Source: Mycolicibacterium phocaicum (lineage in GTDB: Bacteria > Actinomycetota > Actinomycetes > Mycobacteriales > Mycobacteriaceae). Taken from it: DNA of 64,000 nucleotides. The stretch lies in assembly GCF_010731115.1 (NCBI RefSeq), contig NZ_AP022616.1, positions 5,456,001 to 5,520,000 of the forward strand, given 5' to 3'. Position 1 is the stretch's first letter, and every line of letters starts with the position of its first letter. Below the pieces are notes generated by a model, which saw only the letters and a program-made list of their open reading frames with translations, searched no databases and was not told the DNA's origin. The position numbers and the translations under genes were made by a program. This document shows, in pieces, positions 8,130 through 18,275 of the stretch.

Positions 8130-8951
8130 ATGGCTGACGATGACCTCCGCGACTTCGAGCGCACCGAGTTCACCCACGATGGCACGACCCGCACCGTGTT
8201 CCGCCGCGGGACCGGTCCGGCCGTCATCGTGATCGCCGAGATACCCGGCATCACGCCCAAGGTTCTCGACTTCGCCCGCAAGGTCGCCGACCTGGGTTGT
8301 ACCGCCGTCCTGCCGCACCTGTTCGGCATCCCCGGACTGGACCCCAACGCCAGCAATCTGGCGGCACTCAAGGCGATGGGGTCGGCGCTGCCGTCGTGCA
8401 TCAGCAAGGAATTCACCATCCTGGCGACCGGCAAGACGTCGCCGGTCGTCGACTGGCTGCGGGCACTGGCCCGCGCCGAGCACGAGCGCTGCGGGGGACC
8501 CGGCGTCGGTGCGATCGGGATGTGCTTCACCGGGGGCTACGCCCTGGCGATGGCCACCGACGACGTCATCCTGGCTCCGGTGCTGTCGCAGCCGTCGTTG
8601 CCGTTGGGCCTGACCGCCAAGCAGCGCCGCAACATCGACATCTCGCCGGCGGACCTGGAGGTCGTCAAGGGTCGGTGCGCCGCGGGGCTCAACGTCATCG
8701 GCATGCGGTTCAAGAGCGACAAGCTGGTGCCGGCAGAGCGTTTCGATTTCCTGCGCGAGCAGCTGGGCGACGCCTTCATCGCCGTCGAACTCGAGGACGC
8801 CGACGCCAATCCCGATGCGCGCCTCGCACCGCACTCGGTGGTCACCGAGCACCTGATCGACGAGCCGGGTCAGCCCACGCGAGCCGCACTGGATCAGGTT
8901 CTGGACCTGTTCCGGACACGGCTGCTGCTGGCAGACGAGCCGGCGGGCTAA
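8130..8951 (+). CDS. Dienelactone hydrolase family protein
   Basis: 273 residues with an alpha/beta-hydrolase fold. The nucleophile region is [10 protein letters not shown] with cysteine 132, the Cys in place of Ser that marks dienelactone hydrolases. [26 protein letters not shown] near the N-terminus is the family's first strand-turn-helix, and a candidate His is in RLAPHSVV near the C-terminus. The substrate cannot be read from sequence. It lies between deoA and add in the same orientation and may be co-transcribed, but a role in nucleoside salvage is not implied. Confidence 0.8.
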   Translation: MADDDLRDFERTEFTHDGTTRTVFRRGTGPAVIVIAEIPGITPKVLDFARKVADLGCTAVLPHLFGIPGLDPNASNLAALKAMGSALPSCISKEFTILATGKTSPVVDWLRALARAEHERCGGPGVGAIGMCFTGGYALAMATDDVILAPVLSQPSLPLGLTAKQRRNIDISPADLEVVKGRCAAGLNVIGMRFKSDKLVPAERFDFLREQLGDAFIAVELEDADANPDARLAPHSVVTEHLIDEPGQPTRAALDQVLDLFRTRLLLADEPAG

Positions 8952-8979
8952 AAGCCACCATCCGGCGCAAGATGGATTG

Positions 8980-10065
8980 ATGACCACCCTCACGCTGGAT
9001 CAGATCAAGCAGGCACCCAAAGCGCTGTTGCACGATCACCTGGACGGCGGCCTGCGGCCCGCCACGGTGGTGGAGTTGGCCGAGCAGAGCGGCTACGGCG
9101 ACCTGCCCACCATGGACGTCGACGAGCTCGCGAAGTGGTTCCGCACCCAGGCGCACAGCGGATCGCTGGTCCGCTATCTGGAGCCGTTCGCGCACACCGT
9201 CGGCGTCATGCAGACCACCGATGCGCTGTACCGCGTCGCGTACGAATGCGTCGAGGATCTGGCGGCCGACAACGTCGTGTACGCCGAGGTGCGGTTCGCG
9301 CCCGAACTGCACATCGACGGCGGTCTGGTGCTCGACGAGGTCGTCGACGCGGTGCTGGCCGGGTTCGCCGATGGAGAGAAGGCCGCGGCCGCGGCAGGGC
9401 AGGCGATCTCGGTCCGCTGCCTCGTCACCGCCATGCGGCATGCCGCCCGGTCCCGCGAGATCGCCGAGTTGGCCATCCGGTTCCGCGACCGGGGCGTCGT
9501 CGGGTTCGACATCGCCGGCGCCGAGGCCGGCTACCCTCCGACCCGCCACCTCGACGCCTTCGAGTACATGCGGGGCAACAACGCCCGGTTCACGATCCAC
9601 GCCGGGGAGGCCTTCGGCCTGCCGTCCATCCACGAGGCCATCGCCTTCTGCGGCGCCGACCGGCTGGGTCACGGCGTGCGCATCGTCGACGACATCGAGG
9701 AGGGGCCCGACGGCACCTTCCGGCTCGGCCGGGTGGCGAACATCGTGCGGGACAAGCGAATTCCGCTGGAGATGTGCCCGAGTAGCAATGTGCAGACCGG
9801 CGCCGCGGCCAGCATCTCCGAGCACCCGTTCGACCAGCTGGCGCGGCTGCGCTTCCGCGTCACCGTCAACACCGACAACCGGCTGATGAGCGACACCACC
9901 ATGACGCAGGAGATGGCGCTCCTGGTGAACGAGTTCGGCTACGGCTGGACCGACCTGCAGCGGTTCACCATCAACGCCATGAAATCGGCCTTCATCCCAT
10001 TCGACGAGCGGCTGGCGATCATCGACGACATCATCAAACCGCGCTACGCGGTGCTGGTCGGGTAG
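8980..10065 (+). CDS. add: Adenosine deaminase
   Basis: 361 residues from the ATG at 8980; a TTG one codon earlier is possible. Zinc ligands H18 and H20 lie in LLHDHLDGG, the catalytic HAGE is at about 207-210, RLGHGVRI follows, and the final SSNVQTGA...NTDNRLMS block carries the metal-binding aspartate. It deaminates adenosine to inosine in purine salvage, feeding purine nucleoside phosphorylase (deoD is also in this window). Its last 22 bases overlap the convergent mmpL stop region. Confidence 0.96.
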   Translation: MTTLTLDQIKQAPKALLHDHLDGGLRPATVVELAEQSGYGDLPTMDVDELAKWFRTQAHSGSLVRYLEPFAHTVGVMQTTDALYRVAYECVEDLAADNVVYAEVRFAPELHIDGGLVLDEVVDAVLAGFADGEKAAAAAGQAISVRCLVTAMRHAARSREIAELAIRFRDRGVVGFDIAGAEAGYPPTRHLDAFEYMRGNNARFTIHAGEAFGLPSIHEAIAFCGADRLGHGVRIVDDIEEGPDGTFRLGRVANIVRDKRIPLEMCPSSNVQTGAAASISEHPFDQLARLRFRVTVNTDNRLMSDTTMTQEMALLVNEFGYGWTDLQRFTINAMKSAFIPFDERLAIIDDIIKPRYAVLVG

Positions 10066-12998
10066 CTGTCTGTCGGGGCGTCGTCGACGAAGCCGGACCT
10101 CCCGGCGGCGCCCGCGGACACCGGCTCCTGCCGCGGCTGCTGGAACGCCTTCGGCACGAACCTCTCGGTGTTGTACCTGCCGCGCGGATGCACCACCTGC
10201 GGCCACCAGAACCAGCGGCCGAGCAGCACCGCGATCGACGGCATCAGCAGTGACCGCACGATGAAGGTGTCGATCAGCAGACCGATGGCGATGGTCGAAC
10301 CCATCTGGGCGAGCACGACCAGATCGCTGTAGAGCATGCCTGCCATCGTGGCCGCGAACACAAGGCCAGCGGATGTGACGACACCGCCGGTGCCGGCCAT
10401 GGACCGGATGATGCCGGTCTTCAGGCCCTCGTGGATCTCGTCCTTGAACCGGGAGACCAGCAGCAGGTTGTAGTCGGAGCCGACGGCCAACAGGATGATG
10501 ACCGACATCAGCATGACCAGCCACTCCACCTGGATGCCGAACAAGTCCTGCCACAGCAGCACCGAGACGCCGAACGACGCGGCGATGGAGCTGCCGGCCG
10601 TCCCGACGATCGTCAACGCTGCTACGGCGCTGCGCGTCAGGATGAGCATGATCATGAAGATCAGCGTCAGCGAAGACACGACGGCGATCATCAGGTCGTA
10701 ACGGGCGCCGTCTGCCATGTCCCGGTAGGTGGCCGCGACGCCGCCGAGGTAGATCTTGGCGTCCGATAGCGACGACATCTTCAAGGCCTCTTGCGCAGCC
10801 TTGCGCTCAGACGCCACACGGTTGATCCCCTCGACCGTTGCCGGGTCACTCTGGTGCGTGATGAACATGCGGGCGGACTTGCCGTCCGGCGACATGAACA
10901 TCTTCAATCCGCGCTGGAAATCGGGGTTCTGGAAGGCCTCCGGCGGCAGGTAGAACAGGTCGTCGTTCTTGGCGCCGTCGAACGCGGCACCCATCGACAG
11001 TGCGGTGTCGTTCATGGCCTGCATCTGGTCGATGAGGGCCTTCTGCGAGTTGTACGACGCCAGCGACAGGTCCCGGCTGGTCTTCATCGACGCAATGGTC
11101 TGGGGGAGCAGCGCCGTCAGCTTCGGCGCCAGGTCGGCCAGTTTGTCGGTGTTGACCTGGACGTCGCCGGTCCGGTCGGTCAGCTCGTCGATACCGTCCA
11201 GCGCGTCGAACACCGACCGCACCGCCGCACACATGGGGATGTCGAAGCAGTGCGGTTCCCAGTAGAAGTAGTTGCGCATCGGCCGGAACTGGTCGTCGAA
11301 GTTCGCGATGTTGTTGCGCATCTCCTCGGTGACCTGCAGGAGCGCTTCCGACTTCTTGGCCGAGTCTTGGGTCAGCTTGGTCTGCTCAAGCGACAGTGCG
11401 TACTGCTTCTCCAGGATGCCGATCGACACGTTGGTCGCGTCGACCATCCGCAGCTGGTCTTCGAGCTGCTTGCGCTGGAACGGCAGATTCATGTTGCTGG
11501 TCTGGCCCGAGACACTCGTCTGGAATGGAATCGAGCTGTGCTGGATGGGGATGCCCAGCGGCCGGGTGATGCTCTGCACCATCGCGATGCCCTCGGTGTG
11601 CATCACGTTGCTCGCGATCTTGTTCATCACCAACATGTCCGCGGGATTGCGCATGTCGTGGGTGGACTCGACCATCAGGATGTCGGGGTTCATCCGGGCC
11701 TGCGTGAAGTGCCGGTCGGCCGCGGCGAAGCCGATGTTGACCGGGGCATCGGCAGGCAGGTAATAGCGGTCGTTGTAGGCCGGCTTGTAGCCCGGGATGG
11801 CGACGACGCCAACCAGCACGATGAACAGGCTGGCCACCAGAATCGGTGCGGGCCAACGCACCACGGCGGTGCCGACGCGGCGCCAGAACCTGCTCTGCGG
11901 CGGTCGCTTGGATTCGTACAGTCCCACCTTGCTGCCGAGGAACAGGACGGCCGGGCCGAGGGTGACCGAGATGGCCACCACCACGATCATGCCGATCGCG
12001 ACGGGGGCACCCATCGTGGTGAAGTACGGCAGGCGGCAGAAGCTCAAGCAGTACGTCGCTCCGGCGATGGTCAATCCGGACCCCACGATGACGGGTGCGA
12101 CGGACGTGAACGTCGCGTAGTACGAGTCGTCCCGGTCCAGGCCGATGCCGCGGTCTTCGCGATACCGCCCGAAGATGAAGATCCCGTAGTCGGTGGCCGC
12201 CGCGATGGCCAGCATCGTGAGGATGTTGCCCGCGAACGTCGTCAGCCCGAAGACGTCATGGGTGGCGAGCACCGACACCACGCCGCGGGCGGTCAGCAGC
12301 GCCAGGAAGGTCAGGAACAACTGGACCAGGGTGGTCCTGATCGAGCGGTAGACCACCAGCAACATGCCGGCGATGGCGACCAGGGTGATCAGCGTGATCA
12401 TGGCCAGGCTCGCGTTGCCGATGACGTGCAGGTCGTCGGTCAGGGCGGCGGGGCCCGCGACATAGGCCTGCACGCCCGGCGGTGCCGTCGTCTCCTCGAT
12501 GGCCTTGCGGACGGCCTCCACGCCTTCGTTGGCGAGCGTCATGCCCTGCTCGCCGGCGAGGTTGATCATCACGTACGACGCCTTGCCGTCGGCGCTCTGT
12601 GCGCCGGCCGCGGTCAGCGTGTCGCCCCAGAAGTCCTGGATGTGCTGGATGTGCTCGGGATCGCGCTGCAGCTTGCGGATGATCTCGTCGTAGTACTTGT
12701 GGGCGTCCGGGCCGAGCGCTTCCTTGCCTTCGACGACGACCATGATCGTGCTGTTGGAGTTGAACTCCTTGAAGTTGGCGCCCATCAACTTCATGGCCTT
12801 CATCGAAGGCGCGTCCTCGGGGGCCATCGGTGCGGCGTGCAGCTCGCCGACGACCTCGAGCTGCGGTGCCGCGACGTTCACCAGGACCGCGATTGCGACC
12901 CAGAACAGGATGATCGGCACCGACAGGATGCGCAGCGCATGGGCGAACTTCGGCCGCTTGTCTGCCGTCTTGTGTTGTGTCTCAAGTGTTTCGGTCAT
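10044..12998 (-). CDS. MmpL family RND transporter (system 1)
   Basis: 984 residues, the normal MmpL length. An N-terminal membrane helix (about 24-46) is followed by a periplasmic domain and a multi-helix block containing the RND signature [16 protein letters not shown] second large periplasmic domain with predicted helical or coiled content ([28 protein letters not shown]) precedes the C-terminal helices with [15 protein letters not shown]. The paired DY motifs are the proton-relay residues of mycobacterial MmpL proteins. It overlaps the upstream mmpS by four bases (ATGA-type). The MmpS partner suggests the MmpL4/5-type group, which exports siderophores or drugs; the cargo here is unknown. 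Confidence 0.92.
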   Translation of the reverse strand: MTETLETQHKTADKRPKFAHALRILSVPIILFWVAIAVLVNVAAPQLEVVGELHAAPMAPEDAPSMKAMKLMGANFKEFNSNSTIMVVVEGKEALGPDAHKYYDEIIRKLQRDPEHIQHIQDFWGDTLTAAGAQSADGKASYVMINLAGEQGMTLANEGVEAVRKAIEETTAPPGVQAYVAGPAALTDDLHVIGNASLAMITLITLVAIAGMLLVVYRSIRTTLVQLFLTFLALLTARGVVSVLATHDVFGLTTFAGNILTMLAIAAATDYGIFIFGRYREDRGIGLDRDDSYYATFTSVAPVIVGSGLTIAGATYCLSFCRLPYFTTMGAPVAIGMIVVVAISVTLGPAVLFLGSKVGLYESKRPPQSRFWRRVGTAVVRWPAPILVASLFIVLVGVVAIPGYKPAYNDRYYLPADAPVNIGFAAADRHFTQARMNPDILMVESTHDMRNPADMLVMNKIASNVMHTEGIAMVQSITRPLGIPIQHSSIPFQTSVSGQTSNMNLPFQRKQLEDQLRMVDATNVSIGILEKQYALSLEQTKLTQDSAKKSEALLQVTEEMRNNIANFDDQFRPMRNYFYWEPHCFDIPMCAAVRSVFDALDGIDELTDRTGDVQVNTDKLADLAPKLTALLPQTIASMKTSRDLSLASYNSQKALIDQMQAMNDTALSMGAAFDGAKNDDLFYLPPEAFQNPDFQRGLKMFMSPDGKSARMFITHQSDPATVEGINRVASERKAAQEALKMSSLSDAKIYLGGVAATYRDMADGARYDLMIAVVSSLTLIFMIMLILTRSAVAALTIVGTAGSSIAASFGVSVLLWQDLFGIQVEWLVMLMSVIILLAVGSDYNLLLVSRFKDEIHEGLKTGIIRSMAGTGGVVTSAGLVFAATMAGMLYSDLVVLAQMGSTIAIGLLIDTFIVRSLLMPSIAVLLGRWFWWPQVVHPRGRYNTERFVPKAFQQPRQEPVSAGAAGRSGFVDDAPTDSYPTSTA

Positions 12999-13444
12999 GC
13001 GGACTTCACCAGGCAGTAGGTCTGGGCGTTGACGCCATTGGCGGATTGCTCCTCGCGGACGGTGCCGTTCACCGTGACACGGCAGCCGATGTGGTCGCTG
13101 CTCTGCTCACTGTCGCTGCGCGCCATCAGGTTCGCGCTGACGGTCGGCAACGTGGTGGACAGGGTGATGGACCAGGGGAGCGCGGCGCTCACCGAGTGCA
13201 CGTTGGCATCAGGGTCGAAATAACTGATCTCGGCCGAGCTTCCGGGCGGGCCGTAGACCTCGTACACGAGGACCTTGGGATTGAACTGGACGATCTCGAT
13301 GCCCGCGCCGGCATGGGCGTTGAGGTTCTCCGACCCGAACTTTTCGTGCAGGCGGGACACCACGAGGCCCGACACCGCCAGCACGGCCACCAGGACAAGC
13401 GGTATCCAGACCTTTTTCAGCAGGCCTTTCGACTCCGACCGCAC
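12995..13444 (-). CDS. MmpS family accessory protein (system 1)
   Basis: 149 residues: a short basic cytoplasmic start, one membrane helix (about 12-32, VWIPLVLVAVLAVSGLVV) and a periplasmic beta-rich domain with the MmpS hallmarks VYEVYGPPGSSAEISYFD and LPWSITLST. Two cysteines (IGCRVTVNG and AQTYCLVKS) could form the conserved disulfide. It is the first gene of an mmpS-mmpL pair. The 190-base region upstream holds an AT-rich inverted repeat TTGC-N11-GCAA at 13562-13580 that may be a promoter or operator; no regulator gene is adjacent. Confidence 0.9.
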   Translation of the reverse strand: MRSESKGLLKKVWIPLVLVAVLAVSGLVVSRLHEKFGSENLNAHAGAGIEIVQFNPKVLVYEVYGPPGSSAEISYFDPDANVHSVSAALPWSITLSTTLPTVSANLMARSDSEQSSDHIGCRVTVNGTVREEQSANGVNAQTYCLVKSA

Positions 13445-13637
13445 CCGACCACCTTCCGCTCAACGCGCGCTGATCGAATCCCCGACGATCAAGCTGCTGC
13501 CTCGCCTGCCCGGGGCAGGCGGCTCCGCTCACTCAGCGGATTCTTGGGAAATTCTTACGCCTTGCTAACTAATTTTGCAACGCGGCGTAGTTGTGTGTCG
13601 GCTGTGAGCGCGGGCGGTGGCCGGGTGACGTGGGGGT

Positions 13638-14477
13638 TCAGTCGGACAGAACGGTCCGCAGCGCGTCGGCGAATTCGCCGGGCGCGCTCATGAACCCGCC
13701 GTGATCACCGGGGAAGATGACGGGCTCGACGCCCAGTAGGCGGCACAGTGCCATCGAGGTGCCATGGGTGATGAGGGGATCGGACTCGGCGCCGATGCCC
13801 ACGATCACCCGGCTTGCCCGCAGCGCGTCGAGGTCGGGCACATACGTTGTGGTGCAGAGCAATTCATGATTGAAGAACCGGGACAGGTCGGCGAGTTGCT
13901 TACGCATCTCGTCCGATGAGGGCGCCGGTCCCGGCGGCACCGGCGCCCCGTTCTCGGAGTCATCGAAGCCCGCGGTGGCCATGAACTTCGCCATCGTCGC
14001 GCCGGGGCCGTCGCTGTGGAAGGTCGCGATGATGTCCTGTGTCGCGGCGCGCTGCTTGGCGGCCTCCGATGCGGGCAGCAACTCCAGCAGCGGCGGCTCG
14101 TGCGCGACCAGCGTCCGGACCCAGCCGGGGTACCTGGCGGCCAGCGCCAGGCCGGTGACGGCGCCGCCACTCGAACCGAACACGTGGGCCGGGCCGGCGC
14201 CCAGGTCGTCGAGGATCGCGGCGACGTCGTCGGCCCGCAGTTCGGGGGTGGAGTCCTGCGCGGGATCGTCGATGGGACTGGCGCCGAGCCCGCGCGGGTC
14301 GTACGTCACGACGGTGTGGTCGACGGCCAGGGCGTCGGCCACCGCGGCGAACTCGGACGCCGTCATGGGGGAACCGATGACGGCCAGCACCGGCCCGTCG
14401 CCACGCACCTCGTACTGCAGCGTGGCGCCGGGGACGGCGAGGTTTCGGACGATGGGCTGGGCGCTGGTCTGGGTCAT
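13638..14477 (-). CDS. Alpha/beta hydrolase
   Basis: 279 residues. The fold is visible as the oxyanion region VIGSPM, the nucleophile elbow GSSGG (Ser103 as nucleophile) and a C-terminal PGDHGGFM histidine. The helical cap contains LSRFFNHELLCTTTYVPDLDALRASRVIVGIGAESDPL, which also supplies the likely acid. No substrate can be named. It is transcribed alone, downstream of and in the same direction as the Rv3311-like gene. Confidence 0.8.
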   Translation of the reverse strand: MTQTSAQPIVRNLAVPGATLQYEVRGDGPVLAVIGSPMTASEFAAVADALAVDHTVVTYDPRGLGASPIDDPAQDSTPELRADDVAAILDDLGAGPAHVFGSSGGAVTGLALAARYPGWVRTLVAHEPPLLELLPASEAAKQRAATQDIIATFHSDGPGATMAKFMATAGFDDSENGAPVPPGPAPSSDEMRKQLADLSRFFNHELLCTTTYVPDLDALRASRVIVGIGAESDPLITHGTSMALCRLLGVEPVIFPGDHGGFMSAPGEFADALRTVLSD

Positions 14478-14522
14478 GTCAGTGCAGACCCGACCGGCGG
14501 CCCTAACTCATCGCGGCGCGCG

Positions 14523-15806
14523 TCATTCCTGACGCAGGCGCGACTCGACGAAGCGCTCCAGCGTCTCCCACTGGGCGACAGCTTCGGCATACGGCTTCGA
14601 CGGGGCGCCCACGGTCTCGGGCTCCAGCACGTGACCGACGAACTTGCCCAGCGGCTGGCTGGTCGTCAGGTACTTGTCGGCGGTGCCGTCCTCGGCGTAG
14701 TCGCAGACATCGCGGACGAACTCCACTGCCAGGTCCAGCTGCTCGCGGTCGACGGCCTCGGGGCCGTCGGCGATGTCGTCGGACAGACCGCTCAGCACGT
14801 AGACGTTGTCCTCGGTGACGCGGATCTGCAGCGAGCCGTCGGTGGCCGCGGTGCGGATGTCGCTGTACGCCTCGAAGCTGGACAGGTCGCTCTCGTGCTC
14901 GTCGGCCAGGTAGCGGGCCAGGGTGCGCTCCGAGCCGAACACACTGATGCGGCCGTTGCGGCCGAGGAACCGCGGCTGGTCGTTGTAGTAGCAGCGCAGC
15001 GTGTAGAGGGTGCCGCCCTTGGTCATGATGCGGATCGGGTCGATGCCGACGCGCTCCCAGAAGTCCTCGTCGCTGCCGAGCAGCTGCCGCTCGGCCTGCG
15101 CGGTGAGCGCTGCCTCTTCGGAGTCGGTGTCGACCTCGTCCTCGATGACGACATCGTCGACGTCGGTCTCCTCGACCTCGTCGAGTTCGTCTTCCTCCGG
15201 CTCGGGTGCGGGCGCGTCGAGCTCGGCCTGGGCCTTCTCGGCAGCCTTGGCGTCGACGTCGGGGGTGGTCACCAGGGCGTCGATGGCGTCGAGCACGTGG
15301 TCCCAGCTGCGGCCGACGGCGGCCTCGATGTCGGCCCAGCGCTTGCGGCCGGCCCGGCCCGAGTAGGCCTCGGCGCCGCCGCCGAGCGTCGACAACACGG
15401 GGTTGCCGTTGAAGAACTTCGCGACGGCGATCAGGTCGCAGACCGAGCCGAGGGCGCCGACCACCTGGAGCGTGCGTCGCAGCGCGGTGACGGACTCCTC
15501 GGTGGGCTTCTCGGCGACCAGCTCGGGCACGCCGACGAGGTCGTGCAGGTGGCTCTCGTCAGGGTTCAGGCGGTGGGCGTTGGCTTCGCCGAGCGCCTTC
15601 CACTTCGGGTGGTCGGCGAGGTCGTTGTCGGTGTTGGTCCGCACGAAAGCGGCCAGGTCCGCGACGGATTCGAAGGCGTAGAGGTCGTCCTCGTGGCCGA
15701 GGAACGCCTCCCACTCGTCGTCGGAGTCGCGCCACAGCGGCGCCCACAGGGTGTACAGATCGCCATTGGTCAACCCGAGCCGAACCGGCACGATGTCAGC
15801 AGCCAT
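14523..15806 (-). CDS. Rv3311-like conserved mycobacterial protein with acidic linker
   Basis: 427 residues from the ATG at 15806; the frame is open 60 codons further but that part is not protein-like. Two similar domains (each with LYTLWAPLWRDSDDEWEAFLGHEDDLYAF- or LYTLRCYYNDQPRFLGRNGRISVF-type openings) flank a strongly acidic linker at about residues 185-235 that is rich in E, D and V. The domain duplication can be seen from 'LYTL...FLG...F.S...LA' repeated. It corresponds to Rv3311, sometimes labelled primosomal protein; I see no basis for that label. It sits between the NlpC/P60 gene group and a hydrolase. Confidence 0.75.
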   Translation of the reverse strand: MAADIVPVRLGLTNGDLYTLWAPLWRDSDDEWEAFLGHEDDLYAFESVADLAAFVRTNTDNDLADHPKWKALGEANAHRLNPDESHLHDLVGVPELVAEKPTEESVTALRRTLQVVGALGSVCDLIAVAKFFNGNPVLSTLGGGAEAYSGRAGRKRWADIEAAVGRSWDHVLDAIDALVTTPDVDAKAAEKAQAELDAPAPEPEEDELDEVEETDVDDVVIEDEVDTDSEEAALTAQAERQLLGSDEDFWERVGIDPIRIMTKGGTLYTLRCYYNDQPRFLGRNGRISVFGSERTLARYLADEHESDLSSFEAYSDIRTAATDGSLQIRVTEDNVYVLSGLSDDIADGPEAVDREQLDLAVEFVRDVCDYAEDGTADKYLTTSQPLGKFVGHVLEPETVGAPSKPYAEAVAQWETLERFVESRLRQE

Positions 15807-15816
15807 GCGGCACAGC

Positions 15817-16026
15817 CTATCGACGTGTGGGTTGGGGCACGCTGGGGGCATCTTGTCGTCGGGTGGCGGGCGGGCCGTGTTGAAGGAGATCGTCGCGCAG
15901 GTTGTGCAGGGCGGCGGTGACGTCGGCGGCGGCGTCGGCTCTCGACAGTTCGGCAGCCGTACGCCTGAACACCGCGAGTGCCGCACGCGCCCGGGCCATC
16001 GCGTCGTCGTATTCGGCGGTGATCAT
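15817..16026 (-). CDS. Small conserved-type protein coupled to NlpC/P60 gene
   Basis: 69 residues, MITAEYDD to QPTRR. The start ATG overlaps the stop of the C40 peptidase gene as ATGA, strong evidence that it is a real, coupled gene although short. The sequence is mostly helical (MARARAALAVFRRTAAELSRADAAADVTAALHNLRDDLL) with a basic, proline-rich tail. No family is recognised; it may be a chaperone-like or WXG-like partner of the preceding proteins, which is inference only. Confidence 0.6.
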   Translation of the reverse strand: MITAEYDDAMARARAALAVFRRTAAELSRADAAADVTAALHNLRDDLLQHGPPATRRQDAPSVPQPTRR

Positions 16027-17129
16027 GCCGTCGGGCGGAAGAAGCCGTGGAAACCCTGATTCAGGTTGGTCGTTCGGATCGGGGACAGCTGAACGGGATC
16101 GCCCGCCTCCACCATGAGGCCATTCCCCACGATCATCGCGACGTGGCCATCCCAAACCGCCAGATCGCCAGGACGCAGCGAGCCACGGTCGACGGCGGCG
16201 CCGACGTCCTGCTCCTGCGCCAGCCGCGGCAGGTCGAGCCCGGCTTCGCGATAGGCCCACTGCGTCAGCCCGCTGCAGTCCAGTCCGACGCCGGGCGTCG
16301 TGCCACCCCACACGTACGGCACGCCGAGTTGAGTGAGCGCGTGCCGAACCGCATCGGCCGCAACTTTGTTCGGCGCCGTGGCGGTGCTGCCGTCGGGCAG
16401 TGTCACCGCCTCGCCGGCCCCGAATTTCTCTGGATCGGGCGGCCGGCGGTGGTTTCGTGCGCCGAGGGCGGCCTGGGCGGCATGCGCCGCCGGTGCGGCG
16501 AGTGCGCCGAGACCGCCGAATCCGCCGGCCCAGTTCGCACCCTGACCCCCGGACGTGTCGAGGCTGGGGCTCATGCCCGCGCCTGATCCTGATCCGTCTG
16601 TCTCCCAAGGTGATCCGTGGCTCTGGGGCGCAGGGGCACGCACGGTTGCGGTGATCTGCTCGGCCTGTGCCGCGAGTTCGGTGTGCAGCTCGTCGACGAC
16701 GGTGATGGCCTCATCGAGAGCGTGGCTGGCTTCGTCGATGAGTGCTGCGGCGTCAGTGGGGGATTCGAGAGTGGCTTCGAGCTCGGCGGCTCGGGTCTCG
16801 AAATTTCGCAGAATGGCGTCGAGTCGTTCGCGTGCCCGTGCCACGGCGGCAGCGGCTTGCTCGGTGTGCGTGCTCAGCTGACCGGCGGTCATCGCCATTG
16901 CCACGATCGCGGTGACGGCGGCGTTCGCGAACTGACCGGCGCCGCCCGCCGCGGCGCCGGTCCACTCGCCCTGGGCCCGCTGCCACGCGCCGTCGGCAGC
17001 GGCGGCGACACCGTCGAGCCCGGACTGCACCGCACGCAGGGCTTCGGCTGGATCGGGGCCGGTCGGACCGACCAGCGCACGCACCTCCCGGATCGGTGCG
17101 GCCAGCGCTGCGGTCAGTGCACCCGTCAC
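16023..17129 (-). CDS. NlpC/P60 (C40) cell-wall peptidase with helical N-terminal region
   Basis: 368 residues from the GTG at 17129, chosen because it makes a GTGA overlap with the upstream EspC-like stop. Residues 1-200 form long helices of ESX-substrate style (QGEWTGAAAGGAGQFANAA, RARERLDAILRNFETRAAELEATLES), followed by a Gly/Pro-rich linker. The C-terminal peptidase domain has YVWGGTTPGVGLDCSGLTQWAY (catalytic Cys in DCSG) and LAVWDGHVAMIVG (catalytic His). Such enzymes cut peptidoglycan stem peptides. No Sec signal is visible, so the adjacent EspC-like gene suggests type VII secretion. Confidence 0.85.
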   Translation of the reverse strand: MTGALTAALAAPIREVRALVGPTGPDPAEALRAVQSGLDGVAAAADGAWQRAQGEWTGAAAGGAGQFANAAVTAIVAMAMTAGQLSTHTEQAAAAVARARERLDAILRNFETRAAELEATLESPTDAAALIDEASHALDEAITVVDELHTELAAQAEQITATVRAPAPQSHGSPWETDGSGSGAGMSPSLDTSGGQGANWAGGFGGLGALAAPAAHAAQAALGARNHRRPPDPEKFGAGEAVTLPDGSTATAPNKVAADAVRHALTQLGVPYVWGGTTPGVGLDCSGLTQWAYREAGLDLPRLAQEQDVGAAVDRGSLRPGDLAVWDGHVAMIVGNGLMVEAGDPVQLSPIRTTNLNQGFHGFFRPTA

Positions 17130-17431
17130 CACCAGGCTCCGATCCGGCCGCCGGCGTTGTGGTCGGTGTCGATGAAGGTGTCCGCGGTGGCGACGGCGGT
17201 GGTGGCGCCGGCATCGAGATGCGCGCTGAGGTGGTGGGCCAGCTGGGCCTGGTGGCAGGTCGCCGCTGTCAGTGCGGCCGCGAAGGCGGCGCCGACTGGT
17301 CCGAACACGCCGACCTGGCCGCCGATTGCGGCCAGATCCGCGGCGTGCGCGGCGAGTTCGGTGCTGTGGCCGCGGTAGTCCGCGGCCAGGGTGTGCAGGG
17401 CCGACGGGGCCACGGTCAGGTTTCGCGTCAT
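17126..17431 (-). CDS. EspC-like type VII secretion target
   Basis: 101 residues from the ATG at 17431 (MTRNLTVAPSALHTLAADY). The two-helix pattern with AAHAADLAAIGGQVGVFGPVGAAFAAALTAAT fits the small EspC/DUF2580 family of ESX-associated secreted proteins. It is the first gene of a coupled run: GTGA overlap into the C40 peptidase, then ATGA overlap into a 69-residue ORF. Pairing such a protein with a long-helix C40 peptidase suggests co-secretion. The divergent upp gene starts 50 bases away, so both share a short promoter region. Confidence 0.7.
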   Translation of the reverse strand: MTRNLTVAPSALHTLAADYRGHSTELAAHAADLAAIGGQVGVFGPVGAAFAAALTAATCHQAQLAHHLSAHLDAGATTAVATADTFIDTDHNAGGRIGAWW

Positions 17432-17481
17432 GTGGATAAGACGGCCGTCGGGCTCGTTCGGTTCCACTAATGTTTGCGCGC

Positions 17482-18105
17482 ATGGACGTCCGGATCGTCG
17501 ATCATCCGCTTGCCGCCGCGCGGCTCACCACCCTGCGCGACGAGCGCACCGACAATGCCGGGTTCCGGGCTGCGCTACGCGACCTGACGCTGATGCTGGT
17601 CTACGAGGCCACTCGCTCGTTGGCCTGCGAGGAACTGCCGGTGCAGACGCCGGTGGCCTCGACGACCGGGTCGTGCCTGGCGAACCCACCGCTGTTGGTC
17701 CCGGTGCTGCGGGCCGGTCTGGGCATGGTCGATCAGGCGCACGCGCTGATTCCGGAGGCGCAGGTCGGCTTCGTCGGCATGGCGCGTGACGAGTCGACGC
17801 ACCAACCGACGCCGTACCTGGAGTCGCTGCCGGCGAACCTCAGTGGCCGGCCGGTGATGGTGCTCGACCCCATGCTGGCCACCGGCGGGTCGATGGCGTA
17901 CACCCTGCAACTCCTGGTCGACCGCGGGGCCGACGACATCACCGCGGTGTGCGTGGTGTGTGCGCCCGAGGGAATTGCGTTGGTGGAGAAGGCAGTTCCG
18001 TCGCTGAAGTTGTTCACCGCCACCATCGACGCCGAGCTGAACGACGATGCCTACATCGTGCCGGGCCTGGGCGATGCGGGGGATCGGCAGTTCGGTCCGC
18101 GCTAG
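17482..18105 (+). CDS. upp: Uracil phosphoribosyltransferase
   Basis: 207 residues from the ATG at 17482; the in-frame codon at 17470 adds four. It makes UMP from uracil and PRPP in pyrimidine salvage. Family features: [23 protein letters not shown] opening, [11 protein letters not shown], the PRPP-binding loop [14 protein letters not shown], and the C-terminal uracil-binding [15 protein letters not shown]. Length is normal. It complements cdd and deoA elsewhere in the window, which release uracil and thymine precursors. Confidence 0.97.
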   Translation: MDVRIVDHPLAAARLTTLRDERTDNAGFRAALRDLTLMLVYEATRSLACEELPVQTPVASTTGSCLANPPLLVPVLRAGLGMVDQAHALIPEAQVGFVGMARDESTHQPTPYLESLPANLSGRPVMVLDPMLATGGSMAYTLQLLVDRGADDITAVCVVCAPEGIALVEKAVPSLKLFTATIDAELNDDAYIVPGLGDAGDRQFGPR

Positions 18106-18275
18106 TGGACGACCGGGCCGGTCGGGGTCGATTCCGCCGATCATGACTGTCGCCGCGCTACCGCAGCGTCGAACGAGTGCGTTGTCCAACATGCCGACAC
18201 CTCTTTCCTCCGATGAGTCGAGGCTAGGTCGCAGCGGAGCCCGCGGGATATAAGGGATTTCCCTATGGTTCGTTG

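Noticed and set aside
10791..13019. 742-codon open frame opposite mmpL system 1
   Set aside because: It is antisense to a clear MmpL protein and shows only H/R/V/D-rich shadow composition.
13562..13580. AT-rich dyad upstream of mmpS system 1 as an IdeR box
   Set aside because: TTGC-N11-GCAA does not align with the IdeR consensus in either orientation. It was noted only as a possible promoter element.
14016..15920. 634-codon plus-strand frame opposite the Rv3311-like gene
   Set aside because: It is an antisense shadow; the minus-strand product is repeated-domain, acidic-linker protein with sensible composition.
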